Source: VRUE01 sp035318745 (lineage in GTDB: Bacteria; Actinomycetota; Thermoleophilia; Solirubrobacterales; 70-9). Taken from it: a DNA stretch of 64,000 bases. Shown here in pieces: positions 54,380 through 62,796 of this stretch. The notes below the pieces were generated by a model. The model did not search any database and was not told the origin of the DNA. It saw only the letters and a program-made list of their open reading frames with translations. Numbering within the stretch: the stretch's first letter is position 1; the number at the start of each line of letters is the position of its first letter. Location of the stretch: positions 62,001 through 126,000 of the forward strand of contig DATHEA010000006.1 in the NCBI GenBank assembly GCA_035318745.1. The letters run 5' to 3'. The translations under genes and the position numbers were made by a program.

Positions 54380-57217
54380 ATGTCCAAGACCGCCACCAGT
54401 GCTTTGAAAAACGGTCTCAAGGGGCTAGCTATCGAGCGCCGTTTCTCCTCCCCGGGGACGCACCCCTTCGATCAGATCGAGTGGGAGATCCGCGACGCGG
54501 TGATCGGCGATCCCGCCGCCCCGGCCTTCGAGCAGCGCGGGGTCGAGTTCCCCAAGAGCTGGTCGCAAAACGCGACCAACATCGTCGCCCAGAAGTACTT
54601 CCGCGGGCAGATGGGGAGCGAGCAGCGCGAGTCCTCGGTCAAACAGATGGTCGGGCGGGTCGCCGGGACGATCTCCGGCTGGGGGCGCGAGGGCGGCTAC
54701 TTCGCCTCCGAGGAGGACGCCGAGGCCTTCGAAGCCGAGCTGACCTCGATCCTGCTCAACCAGAAGGCGGCCTTCAACTCGCCGGTCTGGTTCAACGTCG
54801 GCTTCGAGGAGCGCCCGCAGTGCTCGGCCTGCTTCATCCTCAGCGTCGACGACAGCATGGAGTCGATCCTCGACTGGAACACGAAGGAGGGGATGATCTT
54901 CCGCGGCGGCTCGGGCTCGGGGATCAACCTCTCCAACATCAGGGGCTCGGTCGAGCCGCTCTCCAAGGGTGGACTCGCCTCCGGGCCGGTCAGCTTCATG
55001 CGCGGCGCCGACGCCTGGGCGGGGACGATCAAGTCCGGCGGCAAGACGCGGCGCGCGGCGAAGATGGTCGTGCTCGACGTCGACCACCCAGACATCGAGC
55101 ACTTCATCTGGTGCAAGGCCAAAGAGGAGGAGAAGGCGGGCGCCCTGCGCGACGCCGGCTTCGACATGTCGATCGACGGCGAGGGCTTCACCTCGATCCA
55201 GTACCAGAATGCCAACAACTCGGTGCGGGTCACCGACGAGTTCATGGAGGCGGTCGAGGCCGACGAGGACTGGGACCTGACCGCCCGCACCACCGGCGAG
55301 GCGACGAAGACGCTGCCGGCACGCGAGCTGATGAACCAGATCGCCGACGCTGCCTGGCGCTGTGCCGATCCGGGCGTCCAGTACGACACGATCATCAACC
55401 GCTGGCACACCTCCCCGGAGTCGGGGCGGATCAACGCCTCGAATCCCTGCAGCGAGTACATGCACGTCGACGACTCGGCCTGCAACCTGGCCTCGCTCAA
55501 CCTGATGAAATTCCGCCGCGAGGACGGCAGCTTCGACGTCGAGGACTTCGAACACGCGGTCGACATCGTCTTCCTCGCTCAGGAGATCGTCGTCGGCTTC
55601 TCCAGCTACCCGACGGAGAAGATCGGTGAGAACGCCAACGCCTTCCGCCAGCTTGGCCTCGGTTACGCCAATCTGGGCGCGCTGCTGATGTCCGACGGGC
55701 TGCCCTACGACTCGACCGAGGGTCGCAACGTCGCCGCCGCGATCACGGCGCTTATGACCGGGCGCGCCTACCGCCAGTCGGCGACGATCGCCGCCGAGGC
55801 GACCGGGCCCTACGACGAGTACGAGAAGAACCGCGAGGCCCACAACGGGGTGATGAGGATGCATCGCGACGCCTCCTACGACGTCGATCCGACCGGGATC
55901 AAGGGCGAGCTGCTCGAGGCCGCACAGCGGTCCTGGGACGAGGCGGTCGAGCTGGGCGAGGAGCATGGGTACCGCAACGCACAGGCGACGGTGCTGGCGC
56001 CGACCGGCACGATCAGCTTCCTGATGGACTGCGACACGACCGGGATCGAGCCCGACTTCTCACTGGTCAAGTTCAAGGAGCTGGTCGGCGGCGGACAGAT
56101 GACGATCGTCAACCGCTCGGTTCCGCTGGCGCTGAGCAGGCTCGGCTACAGCGACGCCGAGGTCGACCAGATCAACGCCTACATCGCCGAGAACGCGACG
56201 ATCGTCGGGGCACCGGGCCTCAAGGACGAGCACCTGCCGATCTTCGACGTCGCGGTCGGCGAGCGGGCGATCTCCCATACCGGCCACATCGACATGATGG
56301 CGGCGACGCAGCCGTTCATCTCGGGGGCGATCTCGAAGACGGTCAACCTGCCACAAGGCGCGACGGTCGAGGACATCGCCGACGCCTACACGCGCGGCTG
56401 GAAGGGCGGGCTCAAGGCGCTGGCGATCTACCGCGACGGCTCCAAGACTGCGCAGGCGCTGCGCACCGACGCGCAGGAGGAAAAGGAGGCCGAGGCGGAG
56501 ATCGTCGCGCTGCCGCCGGAGCGCAAGCGGATGCCGCGCGAGCGCGAATCGATCACCCACAAGTTCTCGATCTCCGGCCATGAGGGCTACATCACCGCCG
56601 GCAAGTACGAGGACGGCTCGGTGGGGGAGATCTTCCTCACCGACATAGGCAAGGAGGGATCGACGATGCGGGGGCTGATGAACGCCTTCGCCACGGCGAT
56701 CTCGCTCGGGCTCCAGTATGGCGTCCCACTCGAAGACTTCGTACGCAAGTTCAGCTACATGCGCTTCGAGCCGGAGGGAATCACCGGCAACCCGGAGATC
56801 CCCTTCGCCAAATCGCTGCCCGACTACATCATGCGCTGGGTGGCGAGCCGCTTCATCGAGGACACCGACACGCTCGAGGAACTCGGGATCATGACCCAGG
56901 AGGTCCGCGCCAAGCAGGAGACGGCCCAGCTCGGGCTCGGAATCGCCACCGGCGACACCGCCGGCCCGGCGAATGGCGGCAACGGCCACTCCAAGCCGGG
57001 CAACGGCAACGGCGACAACGGCGCAGAGAAGGCGAAGGCAACGGGCGGCGAGGCAGTGCCCGCGGCGGCTGCCTTCACCGACACCCCGCCGGTCGTCCCG
57101 GCCAAGATGTCCGGCCTCGACCTAGGGCCTGCCTGCGAGCAGTGCGGCGGCATGATGCAGCGCACGGGCTCTTGTTACACCTGCAGCAGCTGCGGCAACA
57201 ACACCGGCTGCGGCTGA
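54380..57217 (+). CDS. nrdJ: adenosylcobalamin-dependent ribonucleotide reductase (class II)
   Basis: A 945-residue NrdJ. Conserved parts: FNSPVWFNVG, QCSACFILSVDDSM, RGGSGSGINLS, the active-site NPCSEYMHVDDSACNLASLN and PTGTISFLMDCDTTGIEP. The C-terminal redox tail (CEQCGGMMQRTGSCYTCSSC ending GNNTGCG) shuttles electrons from thioredoxin. It makes deoxynucleotides with or without oxygen, using B12 instead of a metal-tyrosyl radical. A Gly/Asn-rich linker lies near residue 870. GAGAGGAG precedes the ATG at 54380. No B12 riboswitch or NrdR box is evident in the 141-bp leader. Confidence 0.96.
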   Translation: MSKTATSALKNGLKGLAIERRFSSPGTHPFDQIEWEIRDAVIGDPAAPAFEQRGVEFPKSWSQNATNIVAQKYFRGQMGSEQRESSVKQMVGRVAGTISGWGREGGYFASEEDAEAFEAELTSILLNQKAAFNSPVWFNVGFEERPQCSACFILSVDDSMESILDWNTKEGMIFRGGSGSGINLSNIRGSVEPLSKGGLASGPVSFMRGADAWAGTIKSGGKTRRAAKMVVLDVDHPDIEHFIWCKAKEEEKAGALRDAGFDMSIDGEGFTSIQYQNANNSVRVTDEFMEAVEADEDWDLTARTTGEATKTLPARELMNQIADAAWRCADPGVQYDTIINRWHTSPESGRINASNPCSEYMHVDDSACNLASLNLMKFRREDGSFDVEDFEHAVDIVFLAQEIVVGFSSYPTEKIGENANAFRQLGLGYANLGALLMSDGLPYDSTEGRNVAAAITALMTGRAYRQSATIAAEATGPYDEYEKNREAHNGVMRMHRDASYDVDPTGIKGELLEAAQRSWDEAVELGEEHGYRNAQATVLAPTGTISFLMDCDTTGIEPDFSLVKFKELVGGGQMTIVNRSVPLALSRLGYSDAEVDQINAYIAENATIVGAPGLKDEHLPIFDVAVGERAISHTGHIDMMAATQPFISGAISKTVNLPQGATVEDIADAYTRGWKGGLKALAIYRDGSKTAQALRTDAQEEKEAEAEIVALPPERKRMPRERESITHKFSISGHEGYITAGKYEDGSVGEIFLTDIGKEGSTMRGLMNAFATAISLGLQYGVPLEDFVRKFSYMRFEPEGITGNPEIPFAKSLPDYIMRWVASRFIEDTDTLEELGIMTQEVRAKQETAQLGLGIATGDTAGPANGGNGHSKPGNGNGDNGAEKAKATGGEAVPAAAAFTDTPPVVPAKMSGLDLGPACEQCGGMMQRTGSCYTCSSCGNNTGCG

Positions 57218-57227
57218 CCCCCCAGGC

Positions 57228-57389
57228 CTACGGCAGACTCTCGCAAGCAATCCCGTCGTGATCGGCATCGAGGCGATGTGGATCACGCGCCGGGTTATGC
57301 CTTTCGAAGAAGCGCTGGGCCTGTGCTTGGGTCCTGAAGTCCGAGCAGTCGCGATCGCGGAATGCGATAGCGGGTTGGGGCATGGCCAT
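57228..57389 (-). CDS. excalibur calcium-binding domain protein, 5'-truncated
   Basis: The 53 codons from the ATG at 57389 encode a complete excalibur domain: RDRDCSDFRTQAQAQRFF, ARDPHRLDADHDGIACE and a final SLP, with the Dx-Dx-DG calcium loop and the two cysteines. Upstream in frame, without a start codon, the DNA still encodes VTLGLGLLGSMAMPQPAIA, a signal-peptide core. The frame then runs into the stop of the nucleotidyltransferase gene at 57420. The signal sequence therefore appears cut off, and the domain is probably a remnant unless translation starts at a non-standard codon. Confidence 0.65.
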   Translation of the reverse strand: MAMPQPAIAFRDRDCSDFRTQAQAQRFFERHNPARDPHRLDADHDGIACESLP

Positions 57390-57419
57390 CGAACCGAGCA
57401 GACCTAGGCCGAGGGTAAC

Positions 57420-57968
57420 TCAGAGTTCGCCACGAGCGGTCCTCAGGCTCTCCACGTCCACCTTGTCCTGCGCGCGGCCGGCGGCTTGCTTCATGCGCAA
57501 TAGGTCGTCGTAGCTGCAGAACTCGACTTGATGGCCGAGGAACATGCGGTCAACTGAGTGAGACGCCAGATCACGGTACCCGCCCTGGCCCTCGGCAGAT
57601 CCCTCAAGCCCGAAGGTCTGCATCACGTCGAGGCGACCGTGCTTGGTCAGCAGAGTCCAGTTTCCGCCCAATCTCAAACCTTCGAGATCGGGCTCAAGGT
57701 CGAACTCTCCCTCAAACTCATCGAGACCGATCGGGGTTGCCTCCAGCGTGGCGAGCGCCTTCGCCAACCGTCCCAGGTTGTCATCGCTCGGGTCGGGGCA
57801 GATGTCGATGTCCTTGGTCGCTCGCGGGAAGCCGTGAGCAGCGACGGCATAACCGCCGACCACGATGAAGTCGACCCGATGATCGACAAGCGCAGCAATC
57901 AGGGGTTCTGGGCGGAGCGGCCGCAAAGCGCTCGCTTGGGTTTCAGCGTCTGGCGTTTCCTGACTCAT
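57420..57968 (-). CDS. nucleotidyltransferase-fold protein (DUF6036/AbiEii-like), possible toxin
   Basis: A 182-residue protein with a nucleotidyltransferase beta core: VDFIVVGGYAVAAHGFPRATKDIDICPDPS gives the GG and D-x-D motifs (VVGGYAVAAHG; KDIDICPDP), then a third acidic strand in GRLDVMQTFG. The C-terminal helix contains SYDDLLRMKQAAGRAQDKVDVE, as in DUF6036 and AbiEii-like proteins. These families include toxins that modify tRNA. It overlaps an XRE gene by 4 bp upstream, so a toxin-antitoxin role is plausible but unproven. Confidence 0.75.
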   Translation of the reverse strand: MSQETPDAETQASALRPLRPEPLIAALVDHRVDFIVVGGYAVAAHGFPRATKDIDICPDPSDDNLGRLAKALATLEATPIGLDEFEGEFDLEPDLEGLRLGGNWTLLTKHGRLDVMQTFGLEGSAEGQGGYRDLASHSVDRMFLGHQVEFCSYDDLLRMKQAAGRAQDKVDVESLRTARGEL

Positions 57969-58324
57969 CGGAGCTCGGCTTCGGAAGCAAGTTCCGTCGC
58001 GATTTCGCTCAGCTGCGCGGCCTGTGCCAGCCGCTCCTCCGGGCTCAACCGGTAGTCGGCCCGAAGCTCGGCGATCGACTGGTTGCCGGCCCCCGGCGCC
58101 GGTTGGCTGAGGGGGAGAGTTGAGACGCGGAGCGTCTCACCCATCGCATTGAGGATCCGCTCAAGCGTCTCGACGGTCGGCGACACCTGGTCGTGCTCGA
58201 TGCGACTGATCGCAGGCTGACTAGTGCCGAGGCGCTTTGCCAACTCAGCCTGTCCAAGCCGGTGACGGCAGCGTGCCTCTCTAACTAGAGCACCACAACA
58301 CACGGTTCTCACTACATTTGCCAT
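57965..58324 (-). CDS. XRE-family regulator, putative antitoxin
   Basis: A 119-residue protein with a Cro/C1 helix-turn-helix at about residues 14-70 (EARCRHRLGQAELAKRLGTS, QPAISRIEHDQVSPTVETLE) and a C-terminal helix pair (YRLSPEERLAQAAQLSEIATE) that may bind the partner. It heads a two-gene unit with the nucleotidyltransferase. A palindromic site is not obvious in the short leader (58325-58351). Confidence 0.85.
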   Translation of the reverse strand: MANVVRTVCCGALVREARCRHRLGQAELAKRLGTSQPAISRIEHDQVSPTVETLERILNAMGETLRVSTLPLSQPAPGAGNQSIAELRADYRLSPEERLAQAAQLSEIATELASEAELR

Positions 58325-58351
58325 CTAGGCAATATAACACTTCCGATATGT

Positions 58352-59692
58352 CTAGCTGAGAACGACCCTGGTGTTGTGGCGCGGGGTCTCGGTGATTGCG
58401 CGGCGGAAGACTCGCTCCGGCTCAGGACTGGCCGGGCGAATCTCGCGGCGCTTGACCAGCTCTTTCAGCACGACCGCCATCTCGAACTGGGCGAAGGAGG
58501 CTCCGAGGCAGCGGCGGACGCCACCGCCGAAGGGGATCCAGGTGTAGGTGCCGGGCGGGTTGTCGAGAAAGCGCTCCGGCCTGAAGGTGTCCGGCTCTGG
58601 GTAGATCTCGGGATTGCGGTGGACGAGGTAGACGGACGGGGTGACCGAGACGCCGGCGGGCAGCTCGTAGCCACCGATCTCGACCGGCTCGGTGAGGCGG
58701 CGGACGACGATCGAGATCACCGGGCGCAGGCGCAGCGTCTCCTGGATCGTCGCGGTCAGGTAGTCCTCAGACCCGGCCTCGACCTCGCCGCGCAGGCGGT
58801 CGAGCTTCTCCGGGTGACGGCTGAGGCGCTCGACCGCCCAGGCCAGCGAGGTCGCAGTCGTCTCGTGTCCGGCGACGAGCAGGGTGAGGAGCTCGTCGCG
58901 CATCTCCTCGTCGCCCATCGGGCTGCCGTCCTCGTGGCGGGCGCCGACGAGCAGCGAGAGGATGTCGTCGCGCTGCTCGAGGTCGCCGGCGCGGCGGCGC
59001 TCGGCGATCTCGCGATGGATGAGGCGGTCGACCCGCTCGATCCGCCGCCGGAAGGGGCCCAACTGCCGGACCCGCCCGGGGCCGACGATGAGGAGAGGCA
59101 CGAGAAGGCGTGGGTCGGTGGAGAGGTCGAGGAAGTCGCGCAGGGCATCGCGCAGCTCGGCCATCCTCTCGCTCTCCCTAACGCCGAAGACGGTGCGCAG
59201 GATGATGTCGAGGGTGATCGCCTGCATCCGCGGCCGCAGCTCGTACGGGGTGCCGGTGGGCCAGGTCGCGATCTCGGCGGTCGCGATCTCGGCCATCGTC
59301 TCGCCGTAGGCCTGCATGCGCTCGCCGTGGAAGGGTGGCAGCAGCAAGCGGCGCTGGCCGATGTGAGGCTTCTCGTCGAGAACGAGGATCGAGTTCCGGC
59401 CGAGGACCGGAGCAAGGATCTGGTTCCCCTCGCCGGCGTGAAAGACGCGCGGGTCACCGGTGAAGACCTGCTTGACCGCATCGGGGTCGGCCAGCATCAC
59501 CCAGGTTCCCTCGTAGGCGATCTTCAGCCTGAAGATGTCGCCGTAGCGGTCCTGGCAGGAGAACAACATCCGCCGGGCCTGCCGCGACCAGATTGCCGTC
59601 TGGACCAGGCGCGGTAGCGGTGGACCGGGTGGGAGGCGTCGCTGCGCCGGCCGGGTGACAGCCTGCGGAGCCGTTGTCGTTGCTGCCTCCAT
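58352..59692 (-). CDS. cytochrome P450
   Basis: A 446-residue P450 from the ATG at 59692 (MEAATTTAPQ). The I-helix is AGHETTATSLAW, the K-helix ExxR is in IQETLRLRP, the PERF motif is FRPERFLDN, and the heme-thiolate loop is FGGGVRRCLGASFA. The N-terminus is proline-rich (RRLPPGPPLPR) with no membrane anchor, so it is soluble. The relatively long B-C region and the ERVFRRAITETPRHNTRVVL ending resemble the CYP110/CYP135-138 group of actinobacteria and cyanobacteria. Substrate unknown; no ferredoxin gene is adjacent. Confidence 0.93.
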   Translation of the reverse strand: MEAATTTAPQAVTRPAQRRLPPGPPLPRLVQTAIWSRQARRMLFSCQDRYGDIFRLKIAYEGTWVMLADPDAVKQVFTGDPRVFHAGEGNQILAPVLGRNSILVLDEKPHIGQRRLLLPPFHGERMQAYGETMAEIATAEIATWPTGTPYELRPRMQAITLDIILRTVFGVRESERMAELRDALRDFLDLSTDPRLLVPLLIVGPGRVRQLGPFRRRIERVDRLIHREIAERRRAGDLEQRDDILSLLVGARHEDGSPMGDEEMRDELLTLLVAGHETTATSLAWAVERLSRHPEKLDRLRGEVEAGSEDYLTATIQETLRLRPVISIVVRRLTEPVEIGGYELPAGVSVTPSVYLVHRNPEIYPEPDTFRPERFLDNPPGTYTWIPFGGGVRRCLGASFAQFEMAVVLKELVKRREIRPASPEPERVFRRAITETPRHNTRVVLS

Positions 59693-59812
59693 CAAAGCCT
59701 CTGGTAGCGACGCTACACCTGACGATGTAACCGTCGTGTGAGATCCGTCCTGCCTTAACCAAAGCTCGACATTCCCTCGACGGCGACAATTCGCATAGTC
59801 TGCCGCCCCGTC

Positions 59813-60874
59813 TTGGCACCTCCCCGGCTGCCGCCGCGCATCGAGCACAGATTCCTGCGGGTCGTCTGCGGGCTGCCGGACGGACTGAATCGGGCGATCT
59901 TCGGTGCGCCGGCACGGATCGACGGGCAGTTACTTGCGGCGGAGATGCAGGCGCTGGTGAGGCTGGCGACCCTGGCCCGTGACGAGTCAGCATCGTCCGC
60001 GGGCAAGCTCTCCCCAGAGAGCGCGCGCGCCAGACTGCGCGCGAATGCTGCCGCGGCGGCCGGGCCAAAGCGTTCGTTGCCGGCGGTCAGTGGCCTGGCC
60101 ATACCGGGGCCCGAGGGGATGATCCCGGCGCGTTTCTACGAACCGCCTGGCATCGGCCTCGAGAACCGGCCGCTGATCGTCTACTTCCATGGCGGGGGCT
60201 GGACGATCGGCGACCTCGACACCTGCGACAGCGTCTGCCGCTTCCTCGCCACCAACGTCCCCGCCACCGTGCTCTCGGTCGGCTATCGGCTGGCTCCCGA
60301 GCATCCCTTTCCAGCGGCGTTCGTGGATGCCTGTGCCGCCTTCCACTGGGCGGCGAACGACAACTCGCGGCTGGGCGTCGACCCGTCCCGGATCGCCGTC
60401 GCAGGCGACAGCGCCGGCGGCAACCTCGCGGCCGCGGTCAGCCTGTACTGCCGGAACGAGAACGGTCCGAAGCCGGCGATGCAGGCACTGCTCTACCCGG
60501 TCACCGATGCGGTCGGCGGCCAGCAGTCGCGCGACACGTTCGCCGAGGGCTTCCTGCTGACACGGGCGGACATGGATTGGTTCGAGCACCACTACCTGCC
60601 AGTGGCCGTAGACCGGAGCGACCCACGCGTCTCGGTGCTGCGCGGCGCAGACCTCGCCGGTCTGGCCCCCGCCTACGTCGCGACAGCCGGCTTCGACCCG
60701 CTGCGCGACGAGGGCGAGGCCTACGCAACCCGGATGCGAGAGGCCGGCGTCCGGGTCGCCCTGCGCCGCCACCCGGAGCTGATTCACGGGTTCGCCAACA
60801 TGACCGCGATCAGCCCTGCCTCCAACGCCGCAATGCACGAGCTGGCCGGCGCCGTACGCGTGGGCTTGGTTTAA
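59813..60874 (+). CDS. hormone-sensitive-lipase-family esterase
   Basis: A 353-residue alpha/beta hydrolase of the HSL branch: oxyanion motif YFHGGGWTIGD, nucleophile GDSAGGNLAA, acid in GFDPLRDEGEAYA, and His in HGFANM. An N-terminal helical cap of about 90 residues precedes. The TTG at 59813 is the chosen start. It is divergent from the P450 gene (120 bp between, with a GTAGCG/CGCTAC palindrome at 59707-59719). The substrate is probably a short-chain ester or lactone. Its stop codon overlaps the CsoR operator. Confidence 0.88.
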   Translation: MAPPRLPPRIEHRFLRVVCGLPDGLNRAIFGAPARIDGQLLAAEMQALVRLATLARDESASSAGKLSPESARARLRANAAAAAGPKRSLPAVSGLAIPGPEGMIPARFYEPPGIGLENRPLIVYFHGGGWTIGDLDTCDSVCRFLATNVPATVLSVGYRLAPEHPFPAAFVDACAAFHWAANDNSRLGVDPSRIAVAGDSAGGNLAAAVSLYCRNENGPKPAMQALLYPVTDAVGGQQSRDTFAEGFLLTRADMDWFEHHYLPVAVDRSDPRVSVLRGADLAGLAPAYVATAGFDPLRDEGEAYATRMREAGVRVALRRHPELIHGFANMTAISPASNAAMHELAGAVRVGLV

Positions 60875-60890
60875 TACCCCCAGGGGGTAT
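60874..60890. promoter_or_regulatory. CsoR operator
   Basis: ATACCCCC-A-GGGGGTAT is a perfect 8-bp repeat matching the known CsoR consensus (TACCC/GGGTA with G-tracts), 46 bp upstream of the DUF4396-csoR operon. Copper-bound CsoR should release it. Confidence 0.9.
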
Positions 60891-60936
60891 CTGCTAGCCT
60901 CGAAGATCTCCTTTCCATGGCTACCGAGGAGGTCGC

Positions 60937-61521
60937 ATGGACGCTGGCGCCCACGCCCATCAACACGAACATCACGCGATGCCCGCCGAGGGGGCGGCGT
61001 TGACGATGGTCGCGATCAACGCCACGCTCCACTGCCTGACCGGTTGCGCGATCGGCGAGGTCGCCGGGATGGCGATCGGCACCGCGGCCGGCTTCTCCAA
61101 CGGGGGGACTGTCGCCCTCTCCGTCGCTCTCGCCTTCCTCTTCGGATACAGCCTGACCAGCCTGCCCCTGCTGCGAGCCGGCCTGGTCCTCTCGGCGGTC
61201 ATCCCGATCGCGCTCGCCTCAGACACGCTCAGCATCGCGACCATGGAGGTCGTCGACAACGCCATCGTCCTCGCCATCCCCGGCGCGATAGTGGCGGGGC
61301 TCAGCTCGTTGCTCTTCTGGGGAAGCCTGAGCTTCTCCTTGGTCGTCGCGGGTGCCTTCGCCGTCCCGGTCAACCGTTGGCTGATCGCCCGCGGCAAGGG
61401 ACACGCCGCCGTCCACGAGACCGGGATCCACGGCGGGCCGCCGGTGCGGGTGGTCGCCTACATCGCCGCCGTGATGGGAATCTTCGGCACGGTCGTACTG
61501 ATCGTCGAGGGGCTTTCGTGA
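60937..61521 (+). CDS. DUF4396 membrane protein, copper-regulated
   Basis: A 194-residue protein with a His-rich N-terminus (AHAHQHEHHAMP) and four or five hydrophobic segments (about 22-42, 46-70, 72-92, 104-128, 170-190). DUF4396 proteins occur near copper genes. The His-rich tip could bind Cu(I) or Cu(II), and a CsoR operator directly upstream indicates copper induction. A role in copper handling or export is inferred; no CopA ATPase lies here. The stop overlaps the csoR start (GTGA). Confidence 0.85.
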   Translation: MDAGAHAHQHEHHAMPAEGAALTMVAINATLHCLTGCAIGEVAGMAIGTAAGFSNGGTVALSVALAFLFGYSLTSLPLLRAGLVLSAVIPIALASDTLSIATMEVVDNAIVLAIPGAIVAGLSSLLFWGSLSFSLVVAGAFAVPVNRWLIARGKGHAAVHETGIHGGPPVRVVAYIAAVMGIFGTVVLIVEGLS

Positions 61522-61811
61522 GCGTCGCGCCGGGGACCCGCGGCTACAGCGAGGACAAGGAGGCGGTGCTCAAGCGCTTGCGTCGGATCGAGGGCCAGGT
61601 GCGCGGCGTCGAGCGGATGGTCGAGAAGGATCGCTACTGCATCGACGTCGTCACCCAGGTCACCGCGATCCAAGCAGCCCTCGACAAGGTCGCTCTGGAG
61701 CTGCTCTCAGACCACGCCGCCCACTGCGTAGTCGGAGCGGCGAAGGCCGAGCAGCCCGAGCGGACCAGGGAGCTGATGGGCGCCGTCAAGCGCCTCTTGC
61801 GTCACGGTTAG
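61518..61811 (+). CDS. csoR: copper-sensing repressor CsoR
   Basis: A 97-residue CsoR from a GTG at 61518. LKRLRRIEGQVRGVERMVE and the Cu(I) ligands Cys41, His66 and Cys70 (spacing 25 and 4, as in Mycobacterium CsoR: YCIDVV... HAAHC) are all present. It is an all-helical tetramer that falls off its GC-rich operator when it binds Cu(I). The operator at 60874-60890 suggests autoregulation. A hairpin terminator candidate follows (61811-61831). Confidence 0.95.
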   Translation: MSVAPGTRGYSEDKEAVLKRLRRIEGQVRGVERMVEKDRYCIDVVTQVTAIQAALDKVALELLSDHAAHCVVGAAKAEQPERTRELMGAVKRLLRHG

Positions 61812-61831
61812 GCCGAGGCTACTCCTCGGCC
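61811..61831 (+). terminator. hairpin after csoR
   Basis: GGCCGAGG (61811-61818) and CCTCGGCC (61824-61831) form an 8-bp stem with loop CTACT directly after the csoR stop. There is no T-run. The remaining 176 bp to the next gene show nothing that I can assign. Confidence 0.5.
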
Positions 61832-62007
61832 GGCGAGGACAGGCAAGAGATTGAAACGTCCACCGCGCGCCCTCGCCCTTGCCGCAGCGATGGGAAAATG
61901 TCCGTGGCGGTCACCACCTGCCCCGTTCTGGCTCATAGCTCGCACCGATCGAGATGAATGATTGGACGGGCTGGATCGATTCCGCCACCTAATAGCCTGC
62001 GCTCGAG

Positions 62008-62796
62008 ATGGCGCTGCCGGACGAATTCGACGGATTCCTGATCGACCTTGACGGGGTCGTCTGGATCGGGCGCGAGATGGTGCCGGGGTCGGCCGAGGCG
62101 CTGCGGTCGCTCCTCGACAGCGGCAAGGAGATCGTCTTCGTCACCAACAACCCGGGCAAGCCAGCGTCCGCATACGGAGAACGGTTGCGGGAAGCTGGGA
62201 TTTCCGTGGCCGACGATCGCGTCGTCACCGCGGGGGAAGCGACCGCGGCTCTAGCGACTGAGAGCGCCGAGCCGGGCGCTGCGGCATTCGTGATCGGCGC
62301 TCCGGCCTTCCACGAGACGGTCGCTGCCGCCGGCCTGAAGCTGCTCGAGGACGAGGCCGGCCGCGAAGCGGACGTCGTCCTCGTCTCCGGTCATCGCGGC
62401 TTCGACTACGAGGAGCTGCTGACGGCGACGCTGGCCCTGCAGCGTGGCGCGGCGCTGTTCGCGACCAGCCACGACCCGACCCTGCCGATGCCCGGCGGGG
62501 CCTGGCCCGGGACGGGTGCTGTCCTCGCCGCGGTCGAGACCGCGAGCGGTGCAACGGCGGAGATCGGCGGCAAGCCCGAGCCCCACCTGTTCGAGATGGC
62601 CCGCGGGCGGATCGCTGCCGCCGAGCAGGTGGCGATGGTCGGAGACCGTGTCTCCTCCGACATCGAGGGGGGGCGGCGGGCCGGTCTGGAGACCGTGCTG
62701 GTGCTGAGCGGCGCGACTTCGCCCGAGGAAGCCGCGGACGCCGACCCGGCGCCGGATCACGTGGTCGAGGATCTGGCCGCACTGGCCCTGCCGTGA
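62008..62796 (+). CDS. HAD-IIA (NagD/PGP-type) phosphatase
   Basis: A 262-residue HAD enzyme with motif I GFLIDLDGVVWIGREM, the strongly conserved FVTNNPGK after it, a type IIA cap, the motif III Lys in GGKPEPHLFEMA and motif IV MVGDRVSSDIEGGRRAG. Family members (NagD, p-nitrophenylphosphatase, phosphoglycolate phosphatase) hydrolyse small phosphates. The substrate is unknown. The stop overlaps the MFS gene start. Confidence 0.9.
   Translation: MALPDEFDGFLIDLDGVVWIGREMVPGSAEALRSLLDSGKEIVFVTNNPGKPASAYGERLREAGISVADDRVVTAGEATAALATESAEPGAAAFVIGAPAFHETVAAAGLKLLEDEAGREADVVLVSGHRGFDYEELLTATLALQRGAALFATSHDPTLPMPGGAWPGTGAVLAAVETASGATAEIGGKPEPHLFEMARGRIAAAEQVAMVGDRVSSDIEGGRRAGLETVLVLSGATSPEEAADADPAPDHVVEDLAALALP

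Noticed and set aside
59707..59719. GTAGCG/CGCTAC palindrome between P450 and esterase genes
   Set aside because: Short, and no regulator gene is adjacent; too little to call an operator.
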